From: a bacterium
GTDB lineage: Bacteria; JALSQH01
Assembly (NCBI GenBank): GCA_026985515.1
Contig: JALSQH010000071.1
Span: 1-16,088, forward strand
Direction: 5' to 3'
DNA: 16,088 nt
The number at the start of each line of letters is the position of its first letter. The first letter of the stretch is position 1. Under the pieces are notes generated by a model. The model worked only from the letters and a program-made list of their open reading frames with translations, was not told where the DNA came from and made no database searches. Of this stretch, positions 15,683 to 16,088 are shown in pieces. Position numbers and translations under genes: made by a program.

Positions 15683-16088
15683 TCATTCAGAAACTTTCCT
15701 GAAAAAGAGGAAGAAGATAAAAGAGAAAAGTATGGGGATCAGATCTCCCTCGCTCCCTCCACTTCTGCATGAGCAACCCTGCGACTCTGGTTCATAAACC
15801 ACGAGTACATACTCCTGCGTATCTTCTCCACCACAATTTTCAACCTTAACAACCACTTTATGATATCCCAGATCAGATTTACGGGGATACCATGTTATGA
15901 TACCTCTTGCAGGGTCTATTCTCATCCCTTCAGGAGCCTCAATGAGTTCGTAACTGAGCCCATATCCAGACGCTTCCACTTTATACACATACTTCTTCCC
16001 AACCTGTGCACTGGTGGGAGGAATGGAAAATATCTGGGGAGGGGATAACTTAAAATCGGGATCAACTATGAAATTTATTTTTGCATAG
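15683..16088 (-). CDS. C-terminal part of a surface protein with an Ig/cadherin-like domain and a MYXO-CTERM-like tail (partial)
   Basis: The frame stays open from the window edge (codon phase from 16087) to the stop at 15683, so the N-terminus is missing. A GTG at 15988 is inside the domain and is not the start. The visible part has an Ig/cadherin-like repeat (P-P-x-S-A-Q-V-G-K-K-Y-V-Y-K-V, then P-E-G-M-R-I-D-P-x-x-G-I-I-T-W-Y-P, then H-K-V-V-V-K-V-E and E-Y-V-L-V-V-Y). It ends with G-C-S-C-R-S-G-G, a hydrophobic stretch of about 13 residues and a short basic end (R-K). This layout matches the MYXO-CTERM class, a C-terminal signal handled by myxosortase in Myxococcota. The protein is therefore probably exported and anchored or processed at the envelope. 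The next gene is 39 nt downstream. Confidence 0.8.
   Translation of the reverse strand, partial: YAKINFIVDPDFKLSPPQIFSIPPTSAQVGKKYVYKVEASGYGLSYELIEAPEGMRIDPARGIITWYPRKSDLGYHKVVVKVENCGGEDTQEYVLVVYEPESQGCSCRSGGSEGDLIPILFSFIFFLFFRKVSE

Overview
The window looks like part of a chromosome from a diderm (Gram-negative) bacterium of moderate-to-low GC. It encodes lipoprotein and Sec signal peptides, a protein with an outer-membrane-type C-terminus, and FlgO/FlgP/FlgT-like envelope proteins. Several features recall the old 'delta-proteobacterial' lineages: a degenerate von Willebrand A lipoprotein, a CHASE2 cyclase with a conserved tail, and a MYXO-CTERM-like sorting tail. I cannot assign a phylum from the sequence alone.

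Layout. (i) 1-1637, plus strand: the possible tail of an upstream gene, then a secreted lipoprotein with a degenerate vWA fold. (ii) 1634-8357, minus strand: a tight five-gene operon. In transcription order it encodes a FlgO/CsgG-like protein fused to a DUF5683-like membrane domain, a CsgG-like plus double LPP20/FlgP-like exported protein, a CHASE2 class III adenylate cyclase, a FlgT-like exported protein, and a response regulator with one intact and one degenerate receiver domain. Just upstream lies a perfect CRP consensus (TGTGA-N6-TCACA), centred exactly where a class II cAMP-CRP promoter needs it (-41.5) relative to a TAAAAT -10 box. (iii) 8424-13032, minus strand: a housekeeping operon of nudix CoA-pyrophosphatase-like gene, murI, metH (no reactivation domain) and rsmI. 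Its promoter places the start of transcription about 2 nt before the first ATG, so the first mRNA is probably leaderless. (iv) 13033-13570: a 538-nt gene-free region with two direct ~96-nt repeat copies, a shortened inverted copy and nested stems, ending in the pdaD promoter. (v) 13571-14128, plus strand: pyruvoyl-dependent arginine decarboxylase. (vi) 14134-16088, minus strand: a methyltransferase, a GT2 glycosyltransferase with two C-terminal membrane helices, and the C-terminal part of a surface protein with Ig/cadherin-like domains that ends in a Cys-rich, hydrophobic, basic tail.

The most interesting unit is (ii). The product of its third gene should make cAMP, and the promoter carries a textbook cAMP-CRP site, so a positive feedback loop is plausible. 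The other products look like an envelope ring or pore built from FlgO/FlgP/FlgT/CsgG-type folds, but no flagellar gene is visible in the window. I read it as a possible non-flagellar, cAMP-linked envelope complex. That is inference from gene content and promoter architecture.
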